The translations under genes were made by a program, and so were the position numbers. A DNA stretch of 64,000 bases from Pseudolysinimonas_A sp947085045 (lineage in GTDB: Bacteria > Actinomycetota > Actinomycetes > Actinomycetales > Microbacteriaceae), in assembly GCA_947085045.1 (NCBI GenBank), contig CAMTUU010000002.1, forward strand, positions 1 to 64,000, written 5' to 3'. How positions within the stretch are numbered: the stretch's first letter is position 1; each line of letters begins with the position of its first letter. This document shows positions 50,623 through 59,181 of this stretch, one piece after another. A model generated the notes under the pieces. That model worked only from the letters and a program-made list of their open reading frames with translations, was not told where the DNA came from and made no database searches.

Positions 50623-52412
50623 GGGCTCGCCCGCGCGATGAGGATGTTGAACGCCTCGGCGAGTGCGGTGGGGACCTCTTCGGCATCCCGCAAGTTGAGT
50701 GCCAGGGTCACCATCAGTTCTTGCTTGTTCTTGGGGCCCTGCTCGCTCCCCGTCTTGAAGAGCTCGAGCAGCGCGCTACTGAACTTCCCCTCGCGCAAGC
50801 TGGCGATCTCGCCTTCCAGCCACTCGGTATTGTCCACCTTCTTCCACGCCCGGTTTGCGACCCGTGCCCAGATGGAATCGTCGAAGAGATCTTCAAGCTC
50901 GTTCGGGTTGCCGAGATAGATCCCGTGCTGAGCGTCGGTCAGCCCATACTCCGAGAGCTTCTTGTTGCTGAACAGGTGCTTTGAGTTCCGCTTCGAATCT
51001 TGATCGACCAAGAAAACTACTTCGCGCTCATGCGCATTGAGGAATGCCGCGAACTTGAGAGCGCCCTCGTTGTTGTCACACGACCACATCGCAATGCCGC
51101 AGGCCTCAAGTTGACGCCCGGTTGCCAATCGGAACAGAACTGGGAAAGCTGCCATCTCTGTCGCGCCCTCGACACCAACGAACAGACGCTCGTGCAACAG
51201 AACCGTATTCCTAAGGCCAAGTGATGCCGCGACGGCGCCCAGGTGATTGCCGATTTCGCTGTCATCCGCAAGCACATGCGCCACGGTTCGAAAACTGTCG
51301 TCGTGGGCCAGAAGCACTACATCTGCTATGTCCACCCCATCAATGAGATTCATCGAGTGTGTCGCGACCAGCATCCGGACGTGGCCGAGCCTGGCCTGCC
51401 TGTCGATCAACCTCATGAAGTTCCGCTGGTGGGCGTAGTCCAGGTGAGTGTCGGGCTCGTCGTAGAGAATGACGACGTCGTCGGCACTCTCAAGTAGCCC
51501 AGCTGTAAACTCCCACACCGCGAGAGAAACCCGACGTGCTCTGCCTGCGCCGGCCTCCCCGAGATGAACGGCTTCGCCTGCCGGATTGGTGATGCTGATC
51601 TGCGTTTGTCTTAAGCCGGAGCTGAAGCTGACGGCAGGAATGATCGTCACGGTTCCAAGATCGGGAATAGTCTCCATGATGTGCTGCCTCAACTTGGCCG
51701 CGTCCTCGATGACTCTCGCTTCGAGCGCAAGTTCAAGCTTCTTGATGTCTCCCACGAGAGATTCATCCTTTTCATAGGCCCTGTAGGACGTTTGAAGTGC
51801 GGCGCGGATCGTCTCCTCAGCGTCACTGACGCCACTTGGATTGAAGCTCAGCACCGAAGGGAGCGCCTTCACTAAGGCCGCTGATGCTTGCGCCCATCTC
51901 ATGGTTGACGGGGAGATCTCGGCAAGCTCACGCAGGACTTCGTAGAAGTGAGGCTTGTTCGGCCCCTCAGCCTTAAGGCCGAGTTCGGCTGCGTACTGCT
52001 TGAGTAGGGCGAGGCTCAGCCCATCGAGGTTTCGCAGGCGCTCGTCGTCGGGAACAGATGCTTCGACTTCATATAGAGCCGCAGCCCCACTGTTGGAGAC
52101 TCTCCTGATTCGCACCTTCTCGGTAAGTGAGAGAAGTTGCTGCTCTTCAGTAGACAGAAGGAACTCGCCCGTCACGCTCGTTTGCCCGACCCGCTGTGGT
52201 GGGGCAAACGAAGATACAGCGGCCGCTGGCAATTGATACGACGGGTCTCGATCAGTGAGCGTGTACTCATTGAGCAGGAATCGAACGGCGTCGAGGAGGG
52301 CTGACTTCCCTGCGTCATTGTGGCCGGTGAGAAGAGTCGGGGAGGAAATTTTGAGGGGAGGAAGCGACGAGATGGAACGAAACCCCTCGACTGCAACTGT
52401 GTCAATCTTCAC
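50613..52412 (-). CDS. OLD family ATPase-TOPRIM nuclease
   Basis: 599 aa. An ABC-type ATPase with Walker A TGHNDAGKSALL (residues 30-37 at the P-loop), a signature-like LGEAGAGRARRVSLAVWEFTAGLL, and Walker B VVILYDEPDTHLD with LVATHSMNLIDGV. The C-terminal TOPRIM part has FVGVEGATEMAAFPVL (conserved Glu) and VVFLVDQDSKRN (Asp pair). OLD proteins serve as sensor-nucleases in anti-phage systems, for example GajA. No GajB-type helicase is adjacent, so Gabija is not claimed. AT-rich relative to the genome, suggesting transfer. Confidence 0.85.
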   Translation of the reverse strand: MKIDTVAVEGFRSISSLPPLKISSPTLLTGHNDAGKSALLDAVRFLLNEYTLTDRDPSYQLPAAAVSSFAPPQRVGQTSVTGEFLLSTEEQQLLSLTEKVRIRRVSNSGAAALYEVEASVPDDERLRNLDGLSLALLKQYAAELGLKAEGPNKPHFYEVLRELAEISPSTMRWAQASAALVKALPSVLSFNPSGVSDAEETIRAALQTSYRAYEKDESLVGDIKKLELALEARVIEDAAKLRQHIMETIPDLGTVTIIPAVSFSSGLRQTQISITNPAGEAVHLGEAGAGRARRVSLAVWEFTAGLLESADDVVILYDEPDTHLDYAHQRNFMRLIDRQARLGHVRMLVATHSMNLIDGVDIADVVLLAHDDSFRTVAHVLADDSEIGNHLGAVAASLGLRNTVLLHERLFVGVEGATEMAAFPVLFRLATGRQLEACGIAMWSCDNNEGALKFAAFLNAHEREVVFLVDQDSKRNSKHLFSNKKLSEYGLTDAQHGIYLGNPNELEDLFDDSIWARVANRAWKKVDNTEWLEGEIASLREGKFSSALLELFKTGSEQGPKNKQELMVTLALNLRDAEEVPTALAEAFNILIARASPQP

Positions 52413-52668
52413 TAGCCACCTTTAAATTCGAAAGGCACCCACCTTCTGGCGCGTGAATCAGCGCGGGCCCGATAGAGCGCAGGGTATTTTCACTTTAGTG
52501 CCTGGGCAGAAACGCAGCCCGCTTTGAGACCATCCGCTACAGCTCGACAGCGGGTGACATACTTTCCAGACAGCTCCGCGTAGACCGCCAAGAACGGCGC
52601 GAGCGCCACAGCACCCAGCTGTCGCGCAGGATCGAGACCCAAGTATCAACGATGTGAAAGGCAGGGCA

Positions 52669-52959
52669 ATGAACCTCACTAGTGCTATCCAAGGTCGACG
52701 CGTGATCACTTTCACTTACGACGGGTTGCCTCGAGTCGTCCAGCCAGCGACATACGGCACAACGACGACCGGGAAGCTGACCTTGAGAGGTTGCCTCATC
52801 GGCGGGCAGAGCCGGCGGAACTCGATTCCATGCTGGGAGCTGTTTACTGAGGCCAAAATGGTTGACCTGGCGCTCACTGACGCCACTTTCGTCGAGTTTG
52901 CCCGCGAAGGCTATACCCGAGGTGACTCCGGCTTCGTCAACATCGTTGCCGAACACTAG
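52669..52959 (+). CDS. Small WYL-like domain protein
   Basis: 96 aa: LTSAIQGRRVITFTYDGLPRVVQPATYGTTTTGKLTLRGCLIGGQSRRNSIPCWELFTEAKMVDLALTD. The RxI-x-F-x-YDG...RxVxP pattern is that of a stand-alone WYL domain, a nucleic-acid or nucleotide-ligand-binding module found in defence regulators. GGCAGGG precedes the ATG. Located between the OLD gene and the Type ISP enzyme. A regulator role is possible. Confidence 0.7.
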   Translation: MNLTSAIQGRRVITFTYDGLPRVVQPATYGTTTTGKLTLRGCLIGGQSRRNSIPCWELFTEAKMVDLALTDATFVEFAREGYTRGDSGFVNIVAEH

Positions 52960-53085
52960 ACCGCCGAGTTGGGCGACGGTCGACCCCTACTGAGCCAGCG
53001 AAAGGCACCCGCAAGGTGGACGCCTGCTCGTCCGCTCTGACTCAAGAGCAGCGTTCCTGGCATCCACCGCTGACGTTCGCATAGT

Positions 53086-56000
53086 TCAATCCGAACTGAT
53101 GACCTCCAGCCGCGGCAGGGAGTTTACGATCCTCACGGTTTCAACGCTCACGCTGACGATGCGCGCGAGGAGGTCGAGGATGTAGCGCGGGTTGCCCTGA
53201 TCCTCGGCCCAGTGGTTGGGATCGTTGACGATGCCGGAGGCCTTATCGGTCTTGACCTGGTAGCGCTCAATGATCCAGTCGATGGCAGAGCGGGAACCGA
53301 GCATGTACTCATGCGCTTCCTCGGGGATGCCCGAGACGGTGATGCCGCTGTTGTAGATGACCGTCGACTTGTCGAACACCCGACCCGTCTTCGCATACCT
53401 CATCTTCTCGACGCGGTAGCTTGCGTTCGGGCCCCGCCGCTCATTGAGCGGGTACGGTTCGATGGCTTCATAGCTGAGATGAAGCTCGGCCAGCTTGCGC
53501 CCCGCCTCGCTGAAGGATTGAAAGTCTTTGACCTTCGGGATGCGCGGAAGCATCTTCTTGAGGTCGCCCTCGAACTGCTGGCGGTAGTCGGGCGAGTGAA
53601 GAATCCCGTAGAGGTAGAAGAAGATGTCGTCCTTCGTTACCTGACTGCCGAAGCTCTTCTGGTAATCGAGAAGGATCTCGTCGGTCACATTGTCGATACG
53701 GCGAAACGGCGTGCCGTCGTCATCCAGCGCGGCCAAGAGGTCCGAGTCCGGCGCTCGCTCCTCGAAGCTGAAACGGGGGAAGAACTGTCCGCCTTTGCCA
53801 TAGATATCAAGGCAGGGGATCGCGTCCATTGCAAGCGCTGCGAATTCGCTAGAGGAGTGAGTGCCGTTGAGATAGAAGCCCCAGGTGCCCACGTCAGCGG
53901 CAGGGAACAGTCTTGGAAGCTGATAGACGCTGTTGTTGAGGTGTCTGTCGAAGTAGACGTGTTCCCGAGTGAACGGACGATAGGTGGAAGTTCGGAACCC
54001 CGAAGACTTCATTGAGAACTCAACCCGCTTGATGGCATCCGCTTCAGCGGTCCCGTCCCAGCTGATGAGTTTGCTGTCTCGGGTTCCAACTGATCGGAGC
54101 ATCTCGATGGTGGGGACCTCGCCCACGAGCTGCGCCGCGTGATGCAGCTTGGCGACCTCATCGTTGTAGGTGGAGATCATTCGGGCAACGTTGCGTTCGA
54201 CCTCCGCTTTCGAGAAGTTGTAGACCCATGCATCCCGGTTGGTTTTCAGCCCAGCGGAATACGTGTGCAAGAAGCGTGGCTTGCGGGAAGCTTCCTTGTC
54301 TTTCGAGGCGAGGAGGGAGAACGAGTTGAACTCGGCGTTGCGCTGGTTGACCCAGTCGCCCTCGGCGTTGGGAGTGATCTTTGTCCAGTCGATGCCTGTG
54401 TAGCTCCGCGCGTTCCGGATGGCTTCGAGTTTCTGCTCACGGGTGAGGTAGTCGCCGATGTCGCGGTAGAAGACTTTGCCAACGACCGTGTCGTCGGGGT
54501 TCTTTATGAGCACGTAGATGGCGGCGGTAGTGCGCGTTCCCTGACCGAAAACATTGTCCTTCTCCTTGCGCCGTTGCTCACCAGCGGTACGCGCGTTGCC
54601 ACGAAGGTTGAACACGTAGATGCTGTTGAACTCGTCGGCGAAAGTCTTGCGGAGCCCGTCCCCTGAGTTCGATTCGATGAAGCCACCGTTCGACACGAAG
54701 GAGACGATGCCTCGGTTGCCGATGCGGTCGGATGCCCATCGAATAGCCCGAATGTAGGAGTCGTGGAGCGACTTGGTTAGAGATGCAGTTGAGCGGGCCG
54801 CGTAGGTGGAGTCGATCTTGCGGTCGAGAGTCGGGTAGTCATAGTTCTGGTTGTTGTCGTTGCCCGAATCTTGGCCTACCGAGTAAGGCGGGTTGCCGAT
54901 GACGACGCGGATGTCGAGGGCCTTCTGCGCCTCGGCCCGCTCGTTGTTCTCGGGGAAGACGCCGTGGTTGTCGAGCTCGTCGTCTGCTTCGCTCATCTGG
55001 AACGTGTCGGTGAGCACGATGCCTTCGAACGGCACGTAGTCGCCGCCTGCGAGCTCGTGGTAGGTCTCTTCGATGTTGATCGCCGCGACGTAGTAGGCGA
55101 GCAACACGAGTTCGTTGGCGTGCAGCTCGTACCGATACTTGTAGGCGAGGTCTTCGGGCTTGATGAGGCCCGACTGGAGGAGACGGACGATGAACGTGCC
55201 GGTCCCGGTAAAAGGGTCGAGCACGTGCACGCCCTTGTCGGAGAGACTGGCTCCGAACTCGGCCTTCAGCGCATCGTCGACCGAGTGGATGATGAAGTCC
55301 ACGATCTCGTTGGGCGTGTAGACGATGCCGAGACGGTCGCTGGTTCCCGAGAAGGCGGTCTGGAAGAACTTCTCGTACAGCTCTTTGACGATCTGCTGCT
55401 TCGCGGCGGCATCCGTGATTCCGGACGCGCGAGTGCGAACGGAGTCGTAGAACTTGTCGAGCTTCTCGGTCTCCTTCTCGAGGTGCTGGTCTTCGAGCGC
55501 GTCGATCATGTGCTGCATGACCTGCGAGACAGGATTGTGGTCGCTGAATGCGTAGCCCTCGAACAGAGCGTCGAACACCGGCTTGGTGATCAGATGCTGC
55601 GAAAGCATCTCGATGGCATCGCGTTCGGTGATGAAGGGGTTGAGATTGTCCTGCAGCCCTTTCAAAAAGCGAGCGAACTCATCGTGCAGGGTGGCGTCTG
55701 ACCCTTCGACCAGAGCCCTGATTCGGGTGATGTGGTCGGACGCAATGCCCGCGACATCCTTAGCCCAGTTCTCCCAGTAGCGGCGCTCGCCGACCTTCTG
55801 CACGATCTTGGCGAGAATCGCGTCGCGCCACTGGTCGAGGGCCGGAAAGTCGAGGGTGACGGCCGTGTTGCCGGTCTCGTCTTTGTCGCCGTCCTTGCCT
55901 CCACCGCCGACGCCGATGATGGAAAGTTTGCCCTCGGTGGACTTGGTGAGGTCGATCTTGTTGACCATCGCGTCGAAGCGCTCGTCGTGCGCACGAAGCG

Positions 56001-57888
56001 CTTGGAGCACCTGCCAGACGACTTTGTACTTCTTGTTGTCGTTCAGCGCGGTCGCCGGATCCATGTCGGCGGGCACTCCGATCGGCAGGATGACGTAGCC
56101 GTATTTCTTGCCTTCGAGCTTCCGCATCACGCGACCCACGGACTGCACGACATCGACGACTGAGTCGCGGGGGTTGAGGAACATGACGGCGTCGAGGGCG
56201 GGCACGTCCACGCCCTCGGAGAGCACCTTGGCGTTCGTGAGGATGCGAGCGTTGCCGGCGCCGGGGTCTTGCTTCAGCCAGTCGAGCTCTTTGTTGCGGT
56301 CGAGCACGTTGTAGGTGCCGTCGACGTGATGCACCTCGACATCCAGAAGGTCAGCTGCGCTTTCATCGCTTTCGCGATCGATGGCTTCAATCTCGGCTTC
56401 GACGACCTTCTCGAAGAGTTCGGCGATCTTTTTCGACTCGGAGATGTTCTTCGCGAACGCGACGGCTCGTTTCATCGGCTCCGGGTCGAGAACGAACTCT
56501 TCCGGGGTCAGGGAGCGCTTCGAGAGACCGTTCCAACAGCCGACGATCTTGGCGGCGTCATCGAGGGTCAGCTCGTTGTTCTCGTCGGCGAGCAGGCGCT
56601 GAAAGCGGGTGGAGATGTAGCTCTCATCCACGGCGAGCACGAGCACCTTGTAGTCGGTGAGGCGACCCATCGACACTGCTTCGCCGAATCCGAGGCGGTG
56701 GAACTCTTGGCCATAGAACTCGGGGGTGTTCATGTCGGTGAGCACGGCGCCGGCTTCTTCGGCCTTGGACCTACTGGCGTCCGCATAGATTCGCGGCGTC
56801 GCGGTCATGTAAAGGCGCTTCTTGCCCTTCACGTACTCCTGGCTATGGACACGCACAAATGCCGACTCTTCTTCACCGGAGAGCGTGACGCCGGTGGTGC
56901 GGTGCGCCTCGTCGCAGACGATGAGATCGAACTCGGGCACGCCCTCGACCTGCGCCTTCGCGACCACATCGATGGACTGGTAGGTCGAAAAGACGACGGT
57001 GATGCCGTCGAAGCCGTCCGCGATCTCCGCGAACTTTGCCACCAGCTTCGTGGTGTTCGTCGTCGCCGGATAAGCAAGGTCAGTGACCGGGATGTCTTCA
57101 TCAGTCTTGCGCTTGCCGACGCTGACATCGGAGCAGACCGCGAACGAACGCAGCGGCACCGCGGACTCAATGGTCCACTCCTTCAGCGTCTGCGACAGCA
57201 ACGAGATCGAGGGCACCAAGAACAGCACCGTGCCACCGCGAGGCACCATTTGCTCGACCAGCTTGAGGCTTGTGAAGGTCTTGCCCGTGCCGCAGGCCAT
57301 GATGAGCTTGCCGCGATCGGCGGTCTCGAAGCCGGTGATCACTTTCTCGATCGCGGTCTTCTGGTGCGGGAACGGCTGCTTCGCGGCCTTCTTGGTCAGC
57401 TCGCTAGGGGCGTTGAGCGAGAACTGGCTCCAGTCGATGGAGGAGTCATCGAGATCCTGAACCCGCAAACGCTGCACCGGCGGGTTCTGGTTCTCGACAG
57501 CATCCTCAGCGTTGCTTCCCCAGTTGTCGCTCGTCGAGATGACGAGGCGGGCGGCGAACTCGGGTTTGCCGTCGAGAGTCTTGCTCGACGCCGCGAGGAA
57601 CGAATCCAGCATCGGCTTCGTGACCATCGTTGACGGGTCGAAGAACTTGCACTGGATCGCGGTCAGCTCTCCGGTGTCACGAGCGCGAGCAACCAGGTCG
57701 ATGCCGGTGTCTTTGCGCACCCCGCGATGCGGGTAGTTCGTCCACATCCATACCTCGTCGTAGAGCTGCGCATACTGCGGCTCCGTCGTGAGGTAGGCCT
57801 GCATGAGCCGCTCGAAGCGGTCGCCCTTGTCGCGTTCGTCGTACGCGATGGACCGCAGCTCGTCGAGCACGTCGTGAATGCTTGTCAC
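53086..57888 (-). CDS. Type ISP single-chain restriction-modification enzyme (LlaGI/LlaBIII-like)
   Basis: 1600 aa, close to LlaBIII and LlaGI. Order: Mrr-like nuclease (about 20-130) with Asp64 (TGIDLVAR) and Gln79-x-Lys81 (IQCKFF); superfamily 2 helicase (about 165-620) with Walker A MACGTGKT near 198, DEAH, and TATPRIY; a helical coupler; an N6-adenine methyltransferase with DPFTGTGTF near 890 and NPPYSV near 999; and a target-recognition domain to the end. Such enzymes methylate one strand of an asymmetric site and translocate then cut unmodified DNA. GTG start at 57888 with AGGCGG upstream. Low-GC relative to core genes. Confidence 0.9.
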   Translation of the reverse strand: MTSIHDVLDELRSIAYDERDKGDRFERLMQAYLTTEPQYAQLYDEVWMWTNYPHRGVRKDTGIDLVARARDTGELTAIQCKFFDPSTMVTKPMLDSFLAASSKTLDGKPEFAARLVISTSDNWGSNAEDAVENQNPPVQRLRVQDLDDSSIDWSQFSLNAPSELTKKAAKQPFPHQKTAIEKVITGFETADRGKLIMACGTGKTFTSLKLVEQMVPRGGTVLFLVPSISLLSQTLKEWTIESAVPLRSFAVCSDVSVGKRKTDEDIPVTDLAYPATTNTTKLVAKFAEIADGFDGITVVFSTYQSIDVVAKAQVEGVPEFDLIVCDEAHRTTGVTLSGEEESAFVRVHSQEYVKGKKRLYMTATPRIYADASRSKAEEAGAVLTDMNTPEFYGQEFHRLGFGEAVSMGRLTDYKVLVLAVDESYISTRFQRLLADENNELTLDDAAKIVGCWNGLSKRSLTPEEFVLDPEPMKRAVAFAKNISESKKIAELFEKVVEAEIEAIDRESDESAADLLDVEVHHVDGTYNVLDRNKELDWLKQDPGAGNARILTNAKVLSEGVDVPALDAVMFLNPRDSVVDVVQSVGRVMRKLEGKKYGYVILPIGVPADMDPATALNDNKKYKVVWQVLQALRAHDERFDAMVNKIDLTKSTEGKLSIIGVGGGGKDGDKDETGNTAVTLDFPALDQWRDAILAKIVQKVGERRYWENWAKDVAGIASDHITRIRALVEGSDATLHDEFARFLKGLQDNLNPFITERDAIEMLSQHLITKPVFDALFEGYAFSDHNPVSQVMQHMIDALEDQHLEKETEKLDKFYDSVRTRASGITDAAAKQQIVKELYEKFFQTAFSGTSDRLGIVYTPNEIVDFIIHSVDDALKAEFGASLSDKGVHVLDPFTGTGTFIVRLLQSGLIKPEDLAYKYRYELHANELVLLAYYVAAINIEETYHELAGGDYVPFEGIVLTDTFQMSEADDELDNHGVFPENNERAEAQKALDIRVVIGNPPYSVGQDSGNDNNQNYDYPTLDRKIDSTYAARSTASLTKSLHDSYIRAIRWASDRIGNRGIVSFVSNGGFIESNSGDGLRKTFADEFNSIYVFNLRGNARTAGEQRRKEKDNVFGQGTRTTAAIYVLIKNPDDTVVGKVFYRDIGDYLTREQKLEAIRNARSYTGIDWTKITPNAEGDWVNQRNAEFNSFSLLASKDKEASRKPRFLHTYSAGLKTNRDAWVYNFSKAEVERNVARMISTYNDEVAKLHHAAQLVGEVPTIEMLRSVGTRDSKLISWDGTAEADAIKRVEFSMKSSGFRTSTYRPFTREHVYFDRHLNNSVYQLPRLFPAADVGTWGFYLNGTHSSSEFAALAMDAIPCLDIYGKGGQFFPRFSFEERAPDSDLLAALDDDGTPFRRIDNVTDEILLDYQKSFGSQVTKDDIFFYLYGILHSPDYRQQFEGDLKKMLPRIPKVKDFQSFSEAGRKLAELHLSYEAIEPYPLNERRGPNASYRVEKMRYAKTGRVFDKSTVIYNSGITVSGIPEEAHEYMLGSRSAIDWIIERYQVKTDKASGIVNDPNHWAEDQGNPRYILDLLARIVSVSVETVRIVNSLPRLEVISSD

Positions 57889-57905
57889 CGGGATGACCGC
57901 CTTTC

Positions 57906-58373
57906 GTGGCCGAGCGACGGCTCGTGCCGCATGGTGAGGTAGCGCTTGGTCGCGGCCCCGTCGTTCACAAGAAAACACCGACCCGGATCTCCACCGATTT
58001 CTCGACGAGCCGCCGTTGCCACTACGAGATCGGCATCGTGGGCCAGGTGAGCGAGTGGACTGCGAGATACACGGAGGGCTTCGTGACGACGACCGGCGAA
58101 ACGGTCGTGCTTCGCGACGAACGCACCCGTTCTCACGGGTGGCGAAGTCCCGCCGCGGCAATCGAGGAATGGGCTCGCCGCGGCGATTTCACCCGCGAGG
58201 GCACGACTCGAGTTCCGCGTGGAAAGCGTCGAGTCGAACACGTGTCGAACGATCCCCATTTTGCGCGTCTGGGAGTTGCCATGATCTGGCAGGAGATCAG
58301 CTTCGAAGCCGCTGTGACCGAGCAGCCCGCGACTGAATCTCGGCTCAACAACGAGACTGAGGTCGGTCCCTGA
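57906..58373 (+). CDS. Doubtful open frame upstream of Type ISP gene
   Basis: 155-aa frame starting GTG, divergent from the Type ISP gene by 17 nt. The second half reads plausibly (HGWRSPAAAIEEWARRGDFTREGTTRV, HFARLGVAMIWQEISFEAA), but the first half has no recognised features. The opposite-strand frame at 57885-58550 is equally long and no better. The 662-nt gap 57889-58550 otherwise holds only promoter sequence for the Type ISP and vapB genes. Treat as unproven. Confidence 0.25.
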   Translation: MAERRLVPHGEVALGRGPVVHKKTPTRISTDFSTSRRCHYEIGIVGQVSEWTARYTEGFVTTTGETVVLRDERTRSHGWRSPAAAIEEWARRGDFTREGTTRVPRGKRRVEHVSNDPHFARLGVAMIWQEISFEAAVTEQPATESRLNNETEVGP

Positions 58374-58550
58374 CATCCGTGCTCCTCGCGGGTTATTCGA
58401 GAGCGTATCGCCCGCCGTCCCCTCGCAATCGCAGGCTCGCTTGGTACCCGGTCTGTCGTTGGCCATCACCGTCAGCGGGCCTCCTGAGCGCGCGGGCCGC
58501 TTGTGTCGACGACCGCGAAGATGTGTAACAATGTGTGTAGGAGACAACAC

Positions 58551-58751
58551 ATGGCGACGAATCTGGCTCTCGACCCCGAATTGCTCGAACGCGCATTCAC
58601 GGTAAGTGGCGAGCGAACCAAGAAGGCGGCGGTGACTCTCGCCCTCGAAGAGTTCATCGCGCGCCGGCAGCAGGCCGGAATGATCGAGCTTCTCGGGACT
58701 CTCGAATGGAACGATGAGTACGACTACAAGGCCGCCCGGTCGAGGTCGTGA
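58551..58751 (+). CDS. vapB: VapB-type antitoxin
   Basis: 66 aa, ribbon-helix-helix type: MATNLALDPELLERAFTVSGERTKKAAVTLALEEFIARR. It matches VapB antitoxins that bind DNA and neutralise VapC. AGGAG lies about 8 nt before the ATG; an upstream ATG adding 16 residues lacks one. The vapC start overlaps its stop (GTGA). Confidence 0.88.
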   Translation: MATNLALDPELLERAFTVSGERTKKAAVTLALEEFIARRQQAGMIELLGTLEWNDEYDYKAARSRS

Positions 58752-59149
58752 GCATCCTCATCGACACGAGCGTCTGGTCGCTCTCAATCCGGCGTCACCC
58801 GCCGGATTTGCCCGAAGTCACTGCCCTTCGTGACGCGCTGAACGGCCAGGACCTCGTGGCCACGACGGGCGTGATTCTGCAGGAGGTGCTCCAAGGGCTC
58901 ACGACTGAGGCGGCACGAACCGCGGTCCGAGATCAGATGGACGGGATGAACTACCTCGAAGCCGACCGCAACGACCACCTGACTGCGGCGGACGTCTTCG
59001 TCGGCTGTCGGGAGCGCGGCATTCAAATCGGAAGCATCGATGCGCTGATTGCGGCGATCTGCATCCGTCGTGACCTCACCTTGCTGACGACCGATCGTGA
59101 TTTCGCCCACGTCGCGAAACGCACCGGCCTGCGCCTCTGGAGCGCCTGA
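58748..59149 (+). CDS. vapC: VapC-type PIN ribonuclease toxin
   Basis: 133 aa PIN domain. Acidic metal ligands: Asp6 (LIDTSVW), Glu46 (ILQEVLQG), Asp98 (GSIDALIA) and Asp116/Asp118 (TTDRDFA). PIN toxins cut tRNA or rRNA. GTG start at 58748. The pair closes the defence island; the core gene begins 32 nt after. Confidence 0.92.
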   Translation: MSILIDTSVWSLSIRRHPPDLPEVTALRDALNGQDLVATTGVILQEVLQGLTTEAARTAVRDQMDGMNYLEADRNDHLTAADVFVGCRERGIQIGSIDALIAAICIRRDLTLLTTDRDFAHVAKRTGLRLWSA

Positions 59150-59181
59150 GCGCGTCGGCTGGTGACGCTAGCGTCTGAGAC

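Noticed and set aside
50613..52412. Gabija system
   Set aside because: The OLD protein resembles GajA in domain order but no UvrD-like GajB gene is adjacent.
53086..58161. The frame extended to 58161 (1691 aa)
   Set aside because: The first 91 residues are Arg/Ser-rich without similarity to Type ISP enzymes; GTG 57888 with a ribosome site starts at the conserved domain.
57885..58550. 221-aa minus-strand frame upstream of Type ISP gene
   Set aside because: No recognisable domain, composition inconsistent, and overlaps the Type ISP start by 4 nt only by chance; listed only as an alternative to the doubtful plus frame.
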